Below the pieces are notes generated by a model. The model ran no database searches and was not told where the DNA came from. It worked only from the letters and a program-made list of their open reading frames with translations. DNA of 64,000 nt from Maribacter luteus (GTDB lineage Bacteria; Bacteroidota; Bacteroidia; Flavobacteriales; Flavobacteriaceae): the NCBI RefSeq assembly GCF_009674825.1, contig NZ_WKJH01000006.1, positions 1-64,000 of the forward strand, read 5' to 3'. Positions 36,808 to 46,067 of the stretch are shown here, piece after piece. How positions within the stretch are numbered: the first letter of the stretch is position 1; each line of letters begins with the position of its first letter. The position numbers and the translations under genes were made by a program.

Positions 36808-37718
36808 TAGGCTCCCTTTACATTCATATCCAGAATATAAACCGAATTCATGGCCGTAATAAAGAGCTTATTATGTTCTTTGCCACCGAAGGTTACGTTC
36901 GCTGTCCATTTTTGGTCAATGGGGATATGGAGGATCTTATCGCCTTTTGTATTGAAAACGGTAACGCCATCGCCTGTGAGATATACATTTCCTTTGTGGT
37001 CCAATGTCATTCCATCGGAACCCATGGCGGTAAAAAGTTTTTTATCGGTTAGACTACCGTTCTCATTAATCGTATAGGAATAGGTCTTATCGTCTCCGAT
37101 GTCCGCAATATAGAGGGTTTTGCCATCAGGGCTCCCGATTATGCCATTAGGGCGTACAAAACCATCGGCAACGATACTAAGGTCCTTTCTGTCAGGGGTC
37201 AGATAATAAACCCTACTGGCTGCTTGTTCCGGTTCCTCATGTGTCCACCATGGTCTTTTATAAAATGGATCGGTAAGGTAAATTCCACCTTTGGGGTCGA
37301 TCCATAGGTCATTGGGGCCATTCATTTTTTTATTGTCGAAACCATTGACCAAGACGGTTATATTCTTTTGTTCGTCAATGCGCCATAGTTCGTTCTTTTC
37401 ATCGGCACAGGCGATAAGATTACCCTCATGGTCAAAATAGAGTCCGTTTGAACGTCCTGAGGGTTTTAAGAAAACTTCCAAGGTGTTATCACTTGCAGAC
37501 CATTTAATGATTTGGTCGTTGGGTTGGTCGGTAAAAAACACATTGCCTTCCTTGTCGGCAGCTGGACCTTCGGTGAATTCATAAGCAGATGCGATTAAAA
37601 CAGGTTTCGCGTCATTGGCTATAATCGAATTTTCTTGGGAAGTGGCGGAAAAGCACGCAAACAAAAGAAAAAGTAATCCGTACGGCATACGGGAAGAAAG
37701 GATTTTAAAGGTTTTCAT
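36804..37718 (-). CDS. SMP-30/gluconolactonase-like secreted beta-propeller
   Basis: 304 aa with a signal peptide (cleavage near SATSQ). SMP-30/regucalcin/gluconolactonase marks: YEFTEGPAADKEGNVFFTD, GRSNGLYFDHEGNLIACAD, MNGPNDLWIDPKGGIYLTDP, RPNGIIGSPDGKTLYIAD and SDGMTLDHKGNVYLTG. The Glu in TEGP, the Asn in GPND and the Asp in the SDGM segment are the expected metal ligands. It probably hydrolyses sugar lactones in the periplasm or outside. It is coupled to the amidotransferase gene and 6 nt after the PD40 gene. Confidence 0.88.
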   Translation of the reverse strand: MKTFKILSSRMPYGLLFLLFACFSATSQENSIIANDAKPVLIASAYEFTEGPAADKEGNVFFTDQPNDQIIKWSASDNTLEVFLKPSGRSNGLYFDHEGNLIACADEKNELWRIDEQKNITVLVNGFDNKKMNGPNDLWIDPKGGIYLTDPFYKRPWWTHEEPEQAASRVYYLTPDRKDLSIVADGFVRPNGIIGSPDGKTLYIADIGDDKTYSYTINENGSLTDKKLFTAMGSDGMTLDHKGNVYLTGDGVTVFNTKGDKILHIPIDQKWTANVTFGGKEHNKLFITAMNSVYILDMNVKGAY

Positions 37719-37724
37719 CGTTTT

Positions 37725-39224
37725 TTATTTAACAGGATGATAACTCACAAATGCCAATTTTTGGCTATCGGGTGACCAAGAAGGTACGTTTATGGTTCCC
37801 TGACCTCCGAACAACTTCGCCAAGATAATTACTTCCTTGGTTTTTAAGTTCATCAATCGCAGCATAACATCCTTATTGGGAGGGTGTGCACCTGCCGGCA
37901 CATCGGTATTGAAAGAGACATAAGCTATCCATTTGCCATCAGGGGAAGGGTGGGCAAACCAATCGTTGTAATCGTCCGTTGTAATTTGCTCCTGATTGGA
38001 TCCATCGGTTTTCATCCGCCAGATTTGCATGGTACCCGTTCGTGTGGAATTGAAATAGATATACTGGCCATCAGGGGAATAATCCGGGCCATCATCTAGT
38101 CCTTCAGCTGAGGTCAGGCGTATTTCTTTTCCTCCTTCAAAAGGAATAGTATAAATATCATAATTGCCATTGCGCTCGGCACAATAGGCTAAAGTTTTCC
38201 CATCGGGAGACCAACCATGCCAGTATGAAGGGGCAAGGGGAGTTATTTTTTCAGGTTTTCCGCCTTCAATAGGAAAGGAATAGATCATTGAGTTCCCGGT
38301 TTCCGTTTGGTCACTGATGACCATTTGCGTACCGTCCGGGGATATACCATGGTCATTATTGATTTTTTTGGCAAATCCAGTTGGGATCATTTGCGGTGTA
38401 CCCCCTTCAATATTGATTTTGTATAGAAGTCCGTCACTATTATAAATCAATCTTTTCCCATCCGGTGTCCAATTGGGGGCTTCGATATGGCTTTTGGTAT
38501 GGTATATTTCACTTCGGTTCAAGGAAGCAATATCGAGGATTTCCAAGCTGCTTTCAACCTTCGTGACCGTATCGATTGCCTTTAAGTTTTCCTTGATCAC
38601 AACGTTCTTGAATTTTATGGTTTCAAGAACCTCATTGTTATGGGAACAAACACCGAGGCCTACATAAAAAGGGGCGGTAAGTTCCAATCGCAGGGATCCA
38701 CCCGTAATTTCCAGCTCTTTTTTCGTTGAACCGGTGTACATGGTAAAGTAATTCCCGACTTTTTTTAATTGGATTTTAATAGGGGCCAAATGATTGCTTT
38801 TTATTTCATGGGTCATTCCTCCCTTGGCTTCCCTAAACTGCATAGCAGTGAGGCCGTCGCCATGAAGGGCAATATCGACATAAGGGGCATCGGGTTCTAG
38901 GTTTTGACGTATCATTAAACAGGCCTTACGGTGGGGGTCAACACCTTCATCCATCATTTCTATGAGGGCGGAGAGGGATACGTTGCCCGACATTTTTTTC
39001 CAAACAAAATGGAATTCATCCGTATTGAACCACATATTGGTTCCGCTCCCAGAGATGGTATAGGTGTTGTCAGTTGCACTATAACTTGCCCAACCTTTGT
39101 GGTGAACATTGCCGATATCACTGTGATTGTCAAATATTCCCAATTGACCTTGGGAGGGAGATTGCCCAGCTACCATTGTCGTAATAATAACCATAAATAT
39201 AGTATGAATAGGTTGGAATTTCAT
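37725..39224 (-). CDS. Secreted TolB/PD40-type beta-propeller protein
   Basis: 499 aa. A signal peptide starts at the ATG at 39224 (MKFQPIHTIF..., cleavage near VAGQ); a GTG at 39248 adds eight residues but spoils the n-region, so I reject it. Residues about 30-210 are a concanavalin-like beta-sandwich (DUF1349-like: TNMWFNTDEFHFVWKKMSG, DPHRKACLMIRQ). Residues about 225-490 are PD40/TolB propeller blades with repeating SPDGxxIxF motifs (NWTPDGKRLIYNS, SPDGTQMVISD, SPDGQYIYFNSTRTG). Such proteins act as sugar-binding or hydrolase-associated propellers. It is first in an operon with SMP-30 and an amidotransferase. Confidence 0.83.
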   Translation of the reverse strand: MKFQPIHTIFMVIITTMVAGQSPSQGQLGIFDNHSDIGNVHHKGWASYSATDNTYTISGSGTNMWFNTDEFHFVWKKMSGNVSLSALIEMMDEGVDPHRKACLMIRQNLEPDAPYVDIALHGDGLTAMQFREAKGGMTHEIKSNHLAPIKIQLKKVGNYFTMYTGSTKKELEITGGSLRLELTAPFYVGLGVCSHNNEVLETIKFKNVVIKENLKAIDTVTKVESSLEILDIASLNRSEIYHTKSHIEAPNWTPDGKRLIYNSDGLLYKINIEGGTPQMIPTGFAKKINNDHGISPDGTQMVISDQTETGNSMIYSFPIEGGKPEKITPLAPSYWHGWSPDGKTLAYCAERNGNYDIYTIPFEGGKEIRLTSAEGLDDGPDYSPDGQYIYFNSTRTGTMQIWRMKTDGSNQEQITTDDYNDWFAHPSPDGKWIAYVSFNTDVPAGAHPPNKDVMLRLMNLKTKEVIILAKLFGGQGTINVPSWSPDSQKLAFVSYHPVK

Positions 39225-39307
39225 TGCTTTCTTGAGATGGATTTGCACGTTATAAGTTAGTTAAAAAATGTGTATTAGGGTCCTTAGAAATAAACTAATT
39301 GTATTCG

Positions 39308-39315
39308 TACTTTTG
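39308..39315 (+). promoter_or_regulatory. TACTTTTG -7 box of mazG
   Basis: Exact TAnnTTTG match, 14 nt before the mazG ATG at 39330. Confidence 0.5.
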
Positions 39316-39329
39316 CCAAAAGCAAATCA

Positions 39330-40118
39330 ATGAATTCTAGAGCACTTCAGTTAAAGGCCTTTGACCGACTATTGACCATAATGGATGAACTTCGTGAGCA
39401 ATGTCCGTGGGATAAAAAGCAGACCATGCAAACATTGAGGCATCTTACCATTGAAGAAACCTATGAATTAGGGGATGCTATTTTAGAGGACGATTTGGTC
39501 GAGGTCAAAAAGGAATTGGGCGATGTTTTGCTTCATATTGTTTTTTATTCAAAAATCGGATCGGAAACCAATGACTTTGATATCGCTGATGTCTGTAATA
39601 GTATCTGTGAAAAATTGATCAATAGGCACCCTCATATATATGGCGATGTAACCGTAAAAGATGAGGAGGAGGTAAAACGGAATTGGGAGAACATTAAACT
39701 GAAGGAAGGCAAGAAAAGCGTTCTGGAAGGCGTGCCAAAAGGTTTGCCAGCTTTGGTGAAGGCAAATCGTGTACAGGATAAGGTCGCTGGCGTTGGTTTT
39801 GATTGGGAGAAACCCGAACAGGTCTTCGAAAAGGTACAAGAGGAACTTTCCGAATTACAATCGGAAATAAAATCGGGAAATGCCGATAAGATGGAGGCCG
39901 AGTTTGGCGATGTATTGTTCTCCATGATCAATTATGCACGTTTTCTCAACGTAAATCCAGAGAATGCCTTGGAGCGTACCAATAAGAAATTCATCGGCCG
40001 ATTCCAATATTTGGAGTCCAAAGCCAAGGAAGCGGGGAAATCTTTGAAGGACATGACCCTTGGTGAAATGGATGTCTTTTGGGAAGAAGCCAAAAGCGCT
40101 TTGGAAAGGCCATCTTAG
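39330..40118 (+). CDS. mazG: Nucleoside triphosphate pyrophosphohydrolase MazG
   Basis: 262 aa, tandem MazG domains and typical length. It hydrolyses (d)NTPs to monophosphates and pyrophosphate, cleaning non-canonical nucleotides. First domain: LREQCPWDKKQTMQTL, EETYELGDAI and KKELGDVLLHI; second domain: EELSELQSEI and EAEFGDVLFSMINYARF, with the metal-binding EExxE/ExxD acidic residues. In many Flavobacteriia mazG lies close to ruvX-def-DUF5606; here it is about 10 kb away. The MATE gene starts 133 nt downstream. Confidence 0.93.
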   Translation: MNSRALQLKAFDRLLTIMDELREQCPWDKKQTMQTLRHLTIEETYELGDAILEDDLVEVKKELGDVLLHIVFYSKIGSETNDFDIADVCNSICEKLINRHPHIYGDVTVKDEEEVKRNWENIKLKEGKKSVLEGVPKGLPALVKANRVQDKVAGVGFDWEKPEQVFEKVQEELSELQSEIKSGNADKMEAEFGDVLFSMINYARFLNVNPENALERTNKKFIGRFQYLESKAKEAGKSLKDMTLGEMDVFWEEAKSALERPS

Positions 40119-40251
40119 TCGATATTTTTAAAGGGAGGTCAAAAAACACCCGTTATGCGGTCAATATCCCAATTATCCTGTTAACGATAGGGTCATACCC
40201 TGACCAAAGGACGCTTCACGCATTACCAATAATTTATAACCATAGATTACC

Positions 40252-41619
40252 TTGTTAAAACAATATACCAAAGAATTCAAATACAATATCAGATTGTCTG
40301 TTCCTGTCATACTGGGCATGTTAGGGCACACCTTTGTAGCCTTAGCGGATAATATAATGGTCGGCCAATTGGGGACCGCGGAATTGGCAGCAGTCTCCTT
40401 GGGAAATAGCTTTGTGTTTATTGCCATGTCGTTCGGTATTGGTTTTTCCACATCGATTACACCCTTGGTCGCCGAAGCTGATGGGGGTGGAAATAAGGCT
40501 GATGCAAAAAGCGCTTTAAAACATGGCTTGGTGTTATGTACGGCCTTGGGATTGTCGCTATTCGCAATCATTCTATTGTTAAAACCCCTCATTCATATGA
40601 TGAGGCAGCCACCTGAGGTGGTTGACTTGGCAATGCCATATCTTGACCTTGTTGCCTTTTCTTTGGTACCCTTGATTATTTTTCAGGCCTTTAAACAATT
40701 TTCTGAAGGATTGTCACAGACAAAATATCCAATGTATGCCACGATAATTGCCAACGTGGTGAATATCACCTTGAATTATTTATTGATTTTCGGTTCTTTA
40801 GGATTTCCTAAAATGGGTATCGTAGGGGCTGCCATTGGTACTTTGGTTTCTAGATGTATGATGGTATTGTACATCTGGTTCTTACTTCGGGGCAAAAAGA
40901 AATTCCATGATTATGTCACTGGATTCAATTTCAGGAAGATTGAAAAAAAGGTGATGCAAAAAATCATAAGTCTAGGGTTTCCATCGGCGCTTCAAATGTT
41001 CTTTGAAGTGGCTATTTTCACTGCTGCGGTTTGGTTGAGTGGGGTGCTGGGGAAAAATGCACAGGCCGCCAACCAAATAGCCTTGAATTTAAGTAGTATG
41101 ACTTTTATGTTCGGAACGGGACTGGGGGTGGCTGCCATGATTCGGGTAGGTAATCAAAAAGGATTGCGCAATTTCAAGGAATTAAGACGTATAGCCCAAT
41201 CAATATTTTTATTGACCCTGATCGTGGAAGTTGTTTTTGCCGCTTTATTTTTATGGGGCAGACATTGGTTCCCTACGATTTACCTCGATGTTGACGATGC
41301 TCAGAATCTGGCGGACAATACCGAGGTGATTTTCCTTGCGGCCCAATTGTTGTTGGTTGCGGCTTTCTTTCAGATTTCTGACGGAATACAAGTTGTGGTA
41401 TTAGGAGCCCTCCGCGGTTTGCAAGACGTGAAAGTACCCACTTTGATTACATTTATAGCGTATTGGGTCATTGGTTTCCCAATTTCGTTTTATTATGGAT
41501 TATATACAGACCTCGGGAGCACGGGTATTTGGATTGGGTTGCTAACAGGTTTGAGCGCATCGGCGATTATGTTGTATCTTCGATTTAATTATCTAACCAA
41601 AAAATTGATTACAGATTAA
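40252..41619 (+). CDS. MATE-family efflux transporter
   Basis: 455 aa, about 12 membrane spans in two homologous halves. The start is a TTG at 40252 giving MLKQYTKEFKYNIRLSVPVILG, which fits the family N-terminus; no upstream ATG exists. Marks: ADNIMVGQLGTAELAAVSLGN in the first half, KYPMYATIIANVVNITLNYLLI before the middle, and GLGVAAMIRVGNQKG in the second. It exports cationic drugs or metabolites with Na+ or H+; substrate unknown. It may be cotranscribed with the following small acidic protein (11 nt). Confidence 0.9.
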   Translation: MLKQYTKEFKYNIRLSVPVILGMLGHTFVALADNIMVGQLGTAELAAVSLGNSFVFIAMSFGIGFSTSITPLVAEADGGGNKADAKSALKHGLVLCTALGLSLFAIILLLKPLIHMMRQPPEVVDLAMPYLDLVAFSLVPLIIFQAFKQFSEGLSQTKYPMYATIIANVVNITLNYLLIFGSLGFPKMGIVGAAIGTLVSRCMMVLYIWFLLRGKKKFHDYVTGFNFRKIEKKVMQKIISLGFPSALQMFFEVAIFTAAVWLSGVLGKNAQAANQIALNLSSMTFMFGTGLGVAAMIRVGNQKGLRNFKELRRIAQSIFLLTLIVEVVFAALFLWGRHWFPTIYLDVDDAQNLADNTEVIFLAAQLLLVAAFFQISDGIQVVVLGALRGLQDVKVPTLITFIAYWVIGFPISFYYGLYTDLGSTGIWIGLLTGLSASAIMLYLRFNYLTKKLITD

Positions 41620-41630
41620 TACATAAATAC

Positions 41631-41858
41631 ATGGAACTACCAAAATTCATTTTAGGTGATAATACCGATCTTCCCAACGCCATATTCGTAATACATACTG
41701 AATATCCTAGGTTCATTATCAATCTTGAGGATGATGAAGTGGAATGGTTTGAGGATTTTGTCAAGGAAGATGAGAAAGACCTGGAATACGAGGCAGAAAG
41801 CCTTATAGAAGCAGCTACTGCTTTTTATGACCGTGAAGTGTCCCGCTACCAAGAATAA
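41631..41858 (+). CDS. Small acidic protein of unknown function
   Basis: 75 aa, strongly acidic (about 20 Asp/Glu), no membrane span or signal peptide. Sequence pattern: MELPKFILGDNTDLPNAIFV, then IHTEYPRFIINLEDDEVEWF and a helix FYDREVSRYQE. I recognise this only as a small protein that recurs in Flavobacteriaceae; no function is known to me. The position is informative: 11 nt after the MATE gene and 5 nt before the PAP2 gene, with intact frames on both sides, so it is very probably a real translated gene of this operon. Confidence 0.8.
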   Translation: MELPKFILGDNTDLPNAIFVIHTEYPRFIINLEDDEVEWFEDFVKEDEKDLEYEAESLIEAATAFYDREVSRYQE

Positions 41859-41863
41859 TTCCT

Positions 41864-42433
41864 ATGCTCGACGAACTTATACAGCTGGATAAGGAAGTGT
41901 TTCTTTTTCTCAATGGCTTGGGAACCCCGACTTGGGACGGGTTTTGGATGTTCATAACCAATAAATTGAGTTCAATTCCTATTTACCTCGTACTGCTCAT
42001 TTTGGCATACCGCCAATTAGGATTAAGAAAGATGTTCGTTGTATTGGCCACCGTTGCCATTTTGATATTGGTCAGTGATCAATTGGCGAATTTCTTCAAA
42101 TATGGGGTTCAACGGCTTAGGCCTTGTTATGATCCAGAGGTTAGTAGCCTTATGCGTTTGGTCAAGAATTCGTGTGGTGGCAAGTTCGGGTATTTTTCTG
42201 CCCATGCTGCCAACTCATTCGCGGTGGCCTATCTCTTTACTTTTTTATTAAAACCGAAATTCAGGTTCATAGGAATCTTTTTATTCCTTTGGGCATTGAT
42301 GGTGGCATATAGCCGAATATATATTGGAGTACATTTTCCGTTGGATGTGTTCACGGGCATCGTTATAGGTTTAGGTATGAGTTGGCTATTTACAAAGTTG
42401 TATATCTTTGCACTTCATAAATTTCAATTATGA
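41864..42433 (+). CDS. PAP2-family membrane phosphatase
   Basis: 189 aa, five to six membrane spans. Lipid-phosphate phosphatase motifs are present: KYGVQRLRPC (Lys79...Arg86-Pro87), FSAHAANS with His114, and SRIYIGVHFPLDV with Arg151, His157 and Asp161. The usual PSGH triad is altered to FSAH but keeps the His. Members dephosphorylate undecaprenyl pyrophosphate, phosphatidic acid or lipid A at the periplasmic face. Its stop overlaps the next start by 4 bp (ATGA), coupling it to the GT39-like gene, which points to lipid-linked sugar metabolism. Confidence 0.9.
   Translation: MLDELIQLDKEVFLFLNGLGTPTWDGFWMFITNKLSSIPIYLVLLILAYRQLGLRKMFVVLATVAILILVSDQLANFFKYGVQRLRPCYDPEVSSLMRLVKNSCGGKFGYFSAHAANSFAVAYLFTFLLKPKFRFIGIFLFLWALMVAYSRIYIGVHFPLDVFTGIVIGLGMSWLFTKLYIFALHKFQL
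42403..42410 (+). promoter_or_regulatory. TATCTTTG -7 box inside the PAP2 gene
   Basis: Exact TAnnTTTG match with a TTG 18 nt upstream (42382-42384), the -33/-7 arrangement of Bacteroidota, 19 nt before the GT39-like ATG at 42430. It gives that gene its own internal promoter. Confidence 0.5.
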
Positions 42434-44088
42434 TTTCAAATACCAGATATTGGTTTTTGTTGATTCTTATAGTTCTGGTATATGTTGCCGGAATGTTCGT
42501 AACCCTTTTTGAAAACGATTCGGCACAGTTCGCTGTTATGGCCATGCGTATGGTCCAGGAGAATGATTTTTTGAGTCTTTTCAAAGGTCCGGAAGAATAT
42601 TTGGACAAGCCGCATATGCATTATTGGTTGGCGGCTCTATCCTTTAAGATTTTCGGTTTGCATGATTGGGCCTATAGAATACCTGGAATATTGGCGACCT
42701 TATTAGGGGCATATAGCTGTTTTGGCTTAGGCCGGTTGCTTTACGATAATAGGGTAGGCAAGATAGCAGCCTTGATTTTTATGACCAGTCAGACAATCGT
42801 ATTGGGAGCCATTGATGTTCGTACCGATGCCGTGTTGACCGGTTTTGCGGTTTTCGCCATTTGGCATTTGGCGGCCTATATTGAAAAAAATTCCCTAAAA
42901 CATATGGTTTTGGGTGCTTTTGGGGCTGCAATCGCATTTTCAACCAAAGGACAAATCGCACTTTTGGTCATTGGCCTACCTATACTCTGTCATTTGGGTT
43001 ACACTCGAAAATGGAAAATGTTCCTTAATTGGAGGGTAATTATAGGACTATTGGTTTTTGCCCTTTTCATAACCCCCATGTTGTATGCGTATTATCACCA
43101 ATTTGATTTGCATCCAGAAAAAATCATAAGGGGTAAAGGCAATAGGAGTGGTCTCTTCTTTATATTCTGGGAACAGAGCTTTGAACGTTTGAGCGGAGAA
43201 GGTGTAGGTAAGAACAGTAGTGATTATTTTTTCTTTTTCCATACATTCCTTTGGGTATTTCTGCCTTGGACTATCATTGGTTTGGTGGCCTATTGGCAAA
43301 AGGCCAAATCGATGGTGAAATCGAAATTTAAGTACGTGGCTGGTCAGGAATTTTTGACTTTGGGCGGAATTACATTGATTTTCATTATAATCAGTTTTGC
43401 GCAGTTCAAATTACCGCATTACCTGAATATTACGATACCATTGTTCGCAGTGCTTTCCGCAGGGTATTTATTCGGTTTGTATACCGATAAGAAGAAAAAG
43501 CTGAAAAAGATATTGTTGGGCTTTCAGTATTTTATTCTCGGGGTAGTATTCATCGCCGCTATTTTGATCTATTTTTATGTGTTCAAGACCGAGTCGTGTT
43601 ATAGCTATATCTGGCAATCGGCCATAGGTGTTTTCATTATTTATTATTGCCTAAAGCATGAGTTTTATTTTTATAAGATAATTACTATAGGAGCGATAAG
43701 TTCCGTTCTATTGAATGGGGTATTGAACATGCATTTTTATCCTTCCTTGTTGGAATACCAAGCAGGATCAACCATGGCTAAGACCATTGAGAAGAATAAT
43801 ATAGACACGGATAATATTTATAAGATTTCCCAAGCACATACATGGGCGTTGGATTTTTACAACCAAGAACCGGTAAAAATTGCATCGGTAGGTGATTTAA
43901 AATATCGCAAGGATATTTGGGTGTATGCCAGCGACAAGGAATTGGATATACTGAAGGATTCCGGTTTCGATTGGGATAGGCAATTGACCGAAAAACAATT
44001 TCGAATAACGAGGTTGCAGGGAAAGTTCCTAAATCCCAATACCCGAAAGAAAGTGCTCAATAAAATGCATTTGGTGCATATTTATTGA
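42430..44088 (+). CDS. ArnT/GT39-type polytopic glycosyltransferase
   Basis: 552 aa, about 11-13 membrane spans plus a C-terminal periplasmic portion. The N-terminal span is followed by an acidic first periplasmic loop (FENDSAQFAVMAMRM) and PHMHYWLAALSFKIFG, a pattern of lipid-carrier-dependent PMT/ArnT transferases that use polyprenyl-phosphate sugars as donor. It probably transfers a sugar to lipid A, a glycan or a protein in the periplasm. It follows the PAP2 phosphatase with a 4-bp overlap, and the convergent flippase-like and DPM1-type genes lie just beyond, so the four form a coherent group. Its 3' end overlaps the convergent next gene by 7 bp. Confidence 0.82.
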   Translation: MISNTRYWFLLILIVLVYVAGMFVTLFENDSAQFAVMAMRMVQENDFLSLFKGPEEYLDKPHMHYWLAALSFKIFGLHDWAYRIPGILATLLGAYSCFGLGRLLYDNRVGKIAALIFMTSQTIVLGAIDVRTDAVLTGFAVFAIWHLAAYIEKNSLKHMVLGAFGAAIAFSTKGQIALLVIGLPILCHLGYTRKWKMFLNWRVIIGLLVFALFITPMLYAYYHQFDLHPEKIIRGKGNRSGLFFIFWEQSFERLSGEGVGKNSSDYFFFFHTFLWVFLPWTIIGLVAYWQKAKSMVKSKFKYVAGQEFLTLGGITLIFIIISFAQFKLPHYLNITIPLFAVLSAGYLFGLYTDKKKKLKKILLGFQYFILGVVFIAAILIYFYVFKTESCYSYIWQSAIGVFIIYYCLKHEFYFYKIITIGAISSVLLNGVLNMHFYPSLLEYQAGSTMAKTIEKNNIDTDNIYKISQAHTWALDFYNQEPVKIASVGDLKYRKDIWVYASDKELDILKDSGFDWDRQLTEKQFRITRLQGKFLNPNTRKKVLNKMHLVHIY

Positions 44089-44957
44089 TCTGCCGTTTTC
44101 AGTTTTATTTTTTTAAAGTGATAGAAGATTCCGAAAAGTGAAACCAAAGCGGTAATCAGAAAGAACACCATACTTACACTTATCGATGTGTTTTCATTTA
44201 ATGCGAGAAGGGTCGCCCCATAAAAGAAGGTCACTTCACGACTTCCGATACCACCGATAGTCAACGGTAATACCGATACGATTGATGAGATTAAAAAGAT
44301 GAAGAGGTAAGGAATGCTGTTCGTATCGATTTTAAGCGCGAGTAAAATAAAAACTACACAGATCAATTGGGCCAATTGTACTAGTGCGGATAGACCAAAA
44401 GATTTCCAAAAAACAGGTAAGACAAAATTGAAAAAACGTTTGTTAAGGAACCAAAAAACTACAATCGATAAGACACTTAGTATCCCTATGGGAATATCGT
44501 AAGTGTTGAGCCAGGTGTTCTCCAAAAGTATTCCCAAAATACAAGCGTAGATGAATAACAATAACAAGCCACTAAGTCTGTCAAGCACCAGCACCGAAAC
44601 GACTTTTTTCGTACCCACTTCGAATTCTTTTTTTATAAGATATCCCTTGTAGGCGTCACCACCTATTCCGCCAGGAAGAAAAAGGTTGTAGAACATGCCC
44701 AAAAGGTATAATTCAAGATTGCTTTTTTGGGTGAGTTTTACGTCAAGCTCGTGAAAATACAGGTTAAGACGAACAGATGCCAAAATCTTGGATGTTATAA
44801 AAAATAGAATCGCCGCGATTAAATAAACAAAGTCCGAATTCTTTACAATCTGAAGGACTTCTTTAAAGTCGACCTTCGTAAAGATGAAATAGATAAGAAT
44901 TACACTTATGGCAATTTTAGCTATTGTTATCAGTTTTTTACGCAATCCCGTCTCCAA
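44082..44957 (-). CDS. Lysylphosphatidylglycerol synthase-type (UPF0104) membrane protein
   Basis: 291 aa, about eight spans and nothing else, so it is the integral membrane half of MprF-like proteins without a synthetase domain. Marks: KVDFKEVLQIVKNSDFVYL, LYLLGMFYNLFLPGGIGGDAYKGYLI and LTIGGIGSREVTFFYGA, which are diagnostic for this family. Members act as flippases or as partners of glycosyltransferases. Its start overlaps the 3' end of the DPM1-type gene by 20 bp, so both are translationally coupled; together they suggest a lipid-phosphate sugar flip and use system. Confidence 0.87.
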   Translation of the reverse strand: METGLRKKLITIAKIAISVILIYFIFTKVDFKEVLQIVKNSDFVYLIAAILFFITSKILASVRLNLYFHELDVKLTQKSNLELYLLGMFYNLFLPGGIGGDAYKGYLIKKEFEVGTKKVVSVLVLDRLSGLLLLFIYACILGILLENTWLNTYDIPIGILSVLSIVVFWFLNKRFFNFVLPVFWKSFGLSALVQLAQLICVVFILLALKIDTNSIPYLFIFLISSIVSVLPLTIGGIGSREVTFFYGATLLALNENTSISVSMVFFLITALVSLFGIFYHFKKIKLKTADQ

Positions 44958-45897
44958 CCGTTACTTTTTTAATTCTGTAAGGTCTTTTCTTTTGTGACTC
45001 GTAATAAGTGCGTATTAGGAGTTCCATAACAATACCTATGGTAAAGACCTGGATGCCTGCCAAAATGAACATAAGTCCGAAAATCAAAAGCGGGCGTGTC
45101 CCAATATCTTCTCCAAAACCATATTTTACAATAAGTAAGTAAATGTTTATACCTACTCCCAAAAGAATCATCAAAAAGCCGAAAATTCCGAATAAGTGAA
45201 TCGGTCTTTGAAAATATTTTCGGATAAAGAGAAGTAACATCATGTCTGCCACGACTTTGAAAACACGCTCCAGTCCGTATTTTGAAACCCCGGCATTTCG
45301 GGCATGGTGTTTTACGGGTACTTGTTTTATCTGTGCGCCTTCCAAATGGGCGAGTAGGGTTATGAAACGGTGCATTTCCCCGTAAAGGTTCAAATCTTTT
45401 GCTATATCCCTTGTGAATACTTTTAGGGCGCAACCATTATCTTTTATGTCCAATTTGGTAACCCTCCGAACCAAGAAATTGGCAATCTTTGATGGAATTT
45501 TTTTGACCAAGGAGTCTTTTCTCTTTTGCCTGATTCCGGTGATTACATCATATTCATCATTTACGGCATATGCCAACATTTCAGGAATATCACTAGGGTC
45601 ATTCTGTAAATCCCCGTCCATGGTTATGATATATTCCCCTTCGGCATAATCTAACCCAGCTGCCAAGGCCAGACTTTGGCCATAGTTTTTCTTTAGTTCA
45701 ATTAGATGAACCTTGTCATCATTCATGTTTTTGACCACCTTACGGGTATCGTCTGTAGAGAAGTCGTCTATGTAGATGATTTGGTATTGGTAACCAACAA
45801 GACTTTCATGGATCTTTTGGGTCAATAAGACCACATTATCCTCTTCATTATAAAGAGGAACAACAATAGAAAGTAAAGAATCTGTGATAGGTTGCAT
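44938..45897 (-). CDS. DPM1/GtrB-type polyprenyl-phosphate glycosyltransferase
   Basis: 319 aa. Family 2 GT-A domain with SIVVPLYNEEDN at the N-terminus, IDDFSTDDT and MDGDLQNDP (metal-binding DGD), then two C-terminal membrane spans (IFGFLMILLGVGINIYLLI and MFILAGIQVFTIGIVMELL). Such enzymes transfer a sugar from a nucleotide donor to undecaprenyl phosphate on the cytoplasmic face, producing the donor for GT39/ArnT-type transferases such as the one at 42430. A TAAATTTG box is 20 nt upstream of the ATG. It is first in the operon with the flippase-like gene. Confidence 0.88.
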   Translation of the reverse strand: MQPITDSLLSIVVPLYNEEDNVVLLTQKIHESLVGYQYQIIYIDDFSTDDTRKVVKNMNDDKVHLIELKKNYGQSLALAAGLDYAEGEYIITMDGDLQNDPSDIPEMLAYAVNDEYDVITGIRQKRKDSLVKKIPSKIANFLVRRVTKLDIKDNGCALKVFTRDIAKDLNLYGEMHRFITLLAHLEGAQIKQVPVKHHARNAGVSKYGLERVFKVVADMMLLLFIRKYFQRPIHLFGIFGFLMILLGVGINIYLLIVKYGFGEDIGTRPLLIFGLMFILAGIQVFTIGIVMELLIRTYYESQKKRPYRIKKVTVGDGIA

Positions 45898-45917
45898 GCC
45901 GTTGATTTATGATGGCG

Positions 45918-45925
45918 CAAATTTA
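45918..45925 (-). promoter_or_regulatory. TAAATTTG -7 box
   Basis: Exact TAnnTTTG match on the minus strand, 20 nt upstream of the ATG at 45897. Confidence 0.5.
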
Positions 45926-46067
45926 TGCTTTTTATTAGTGAAACCCTATTCTCCCCATTTATCTTTAAAAGGGTGGGTCAAATGAAAGCACTTGATCTTC
46001 TTAGGACATAGATTCATACCCGCAAAGTGATGTCTTTTAAGGTCTTGTTGGAATTACCATGTTTAAA

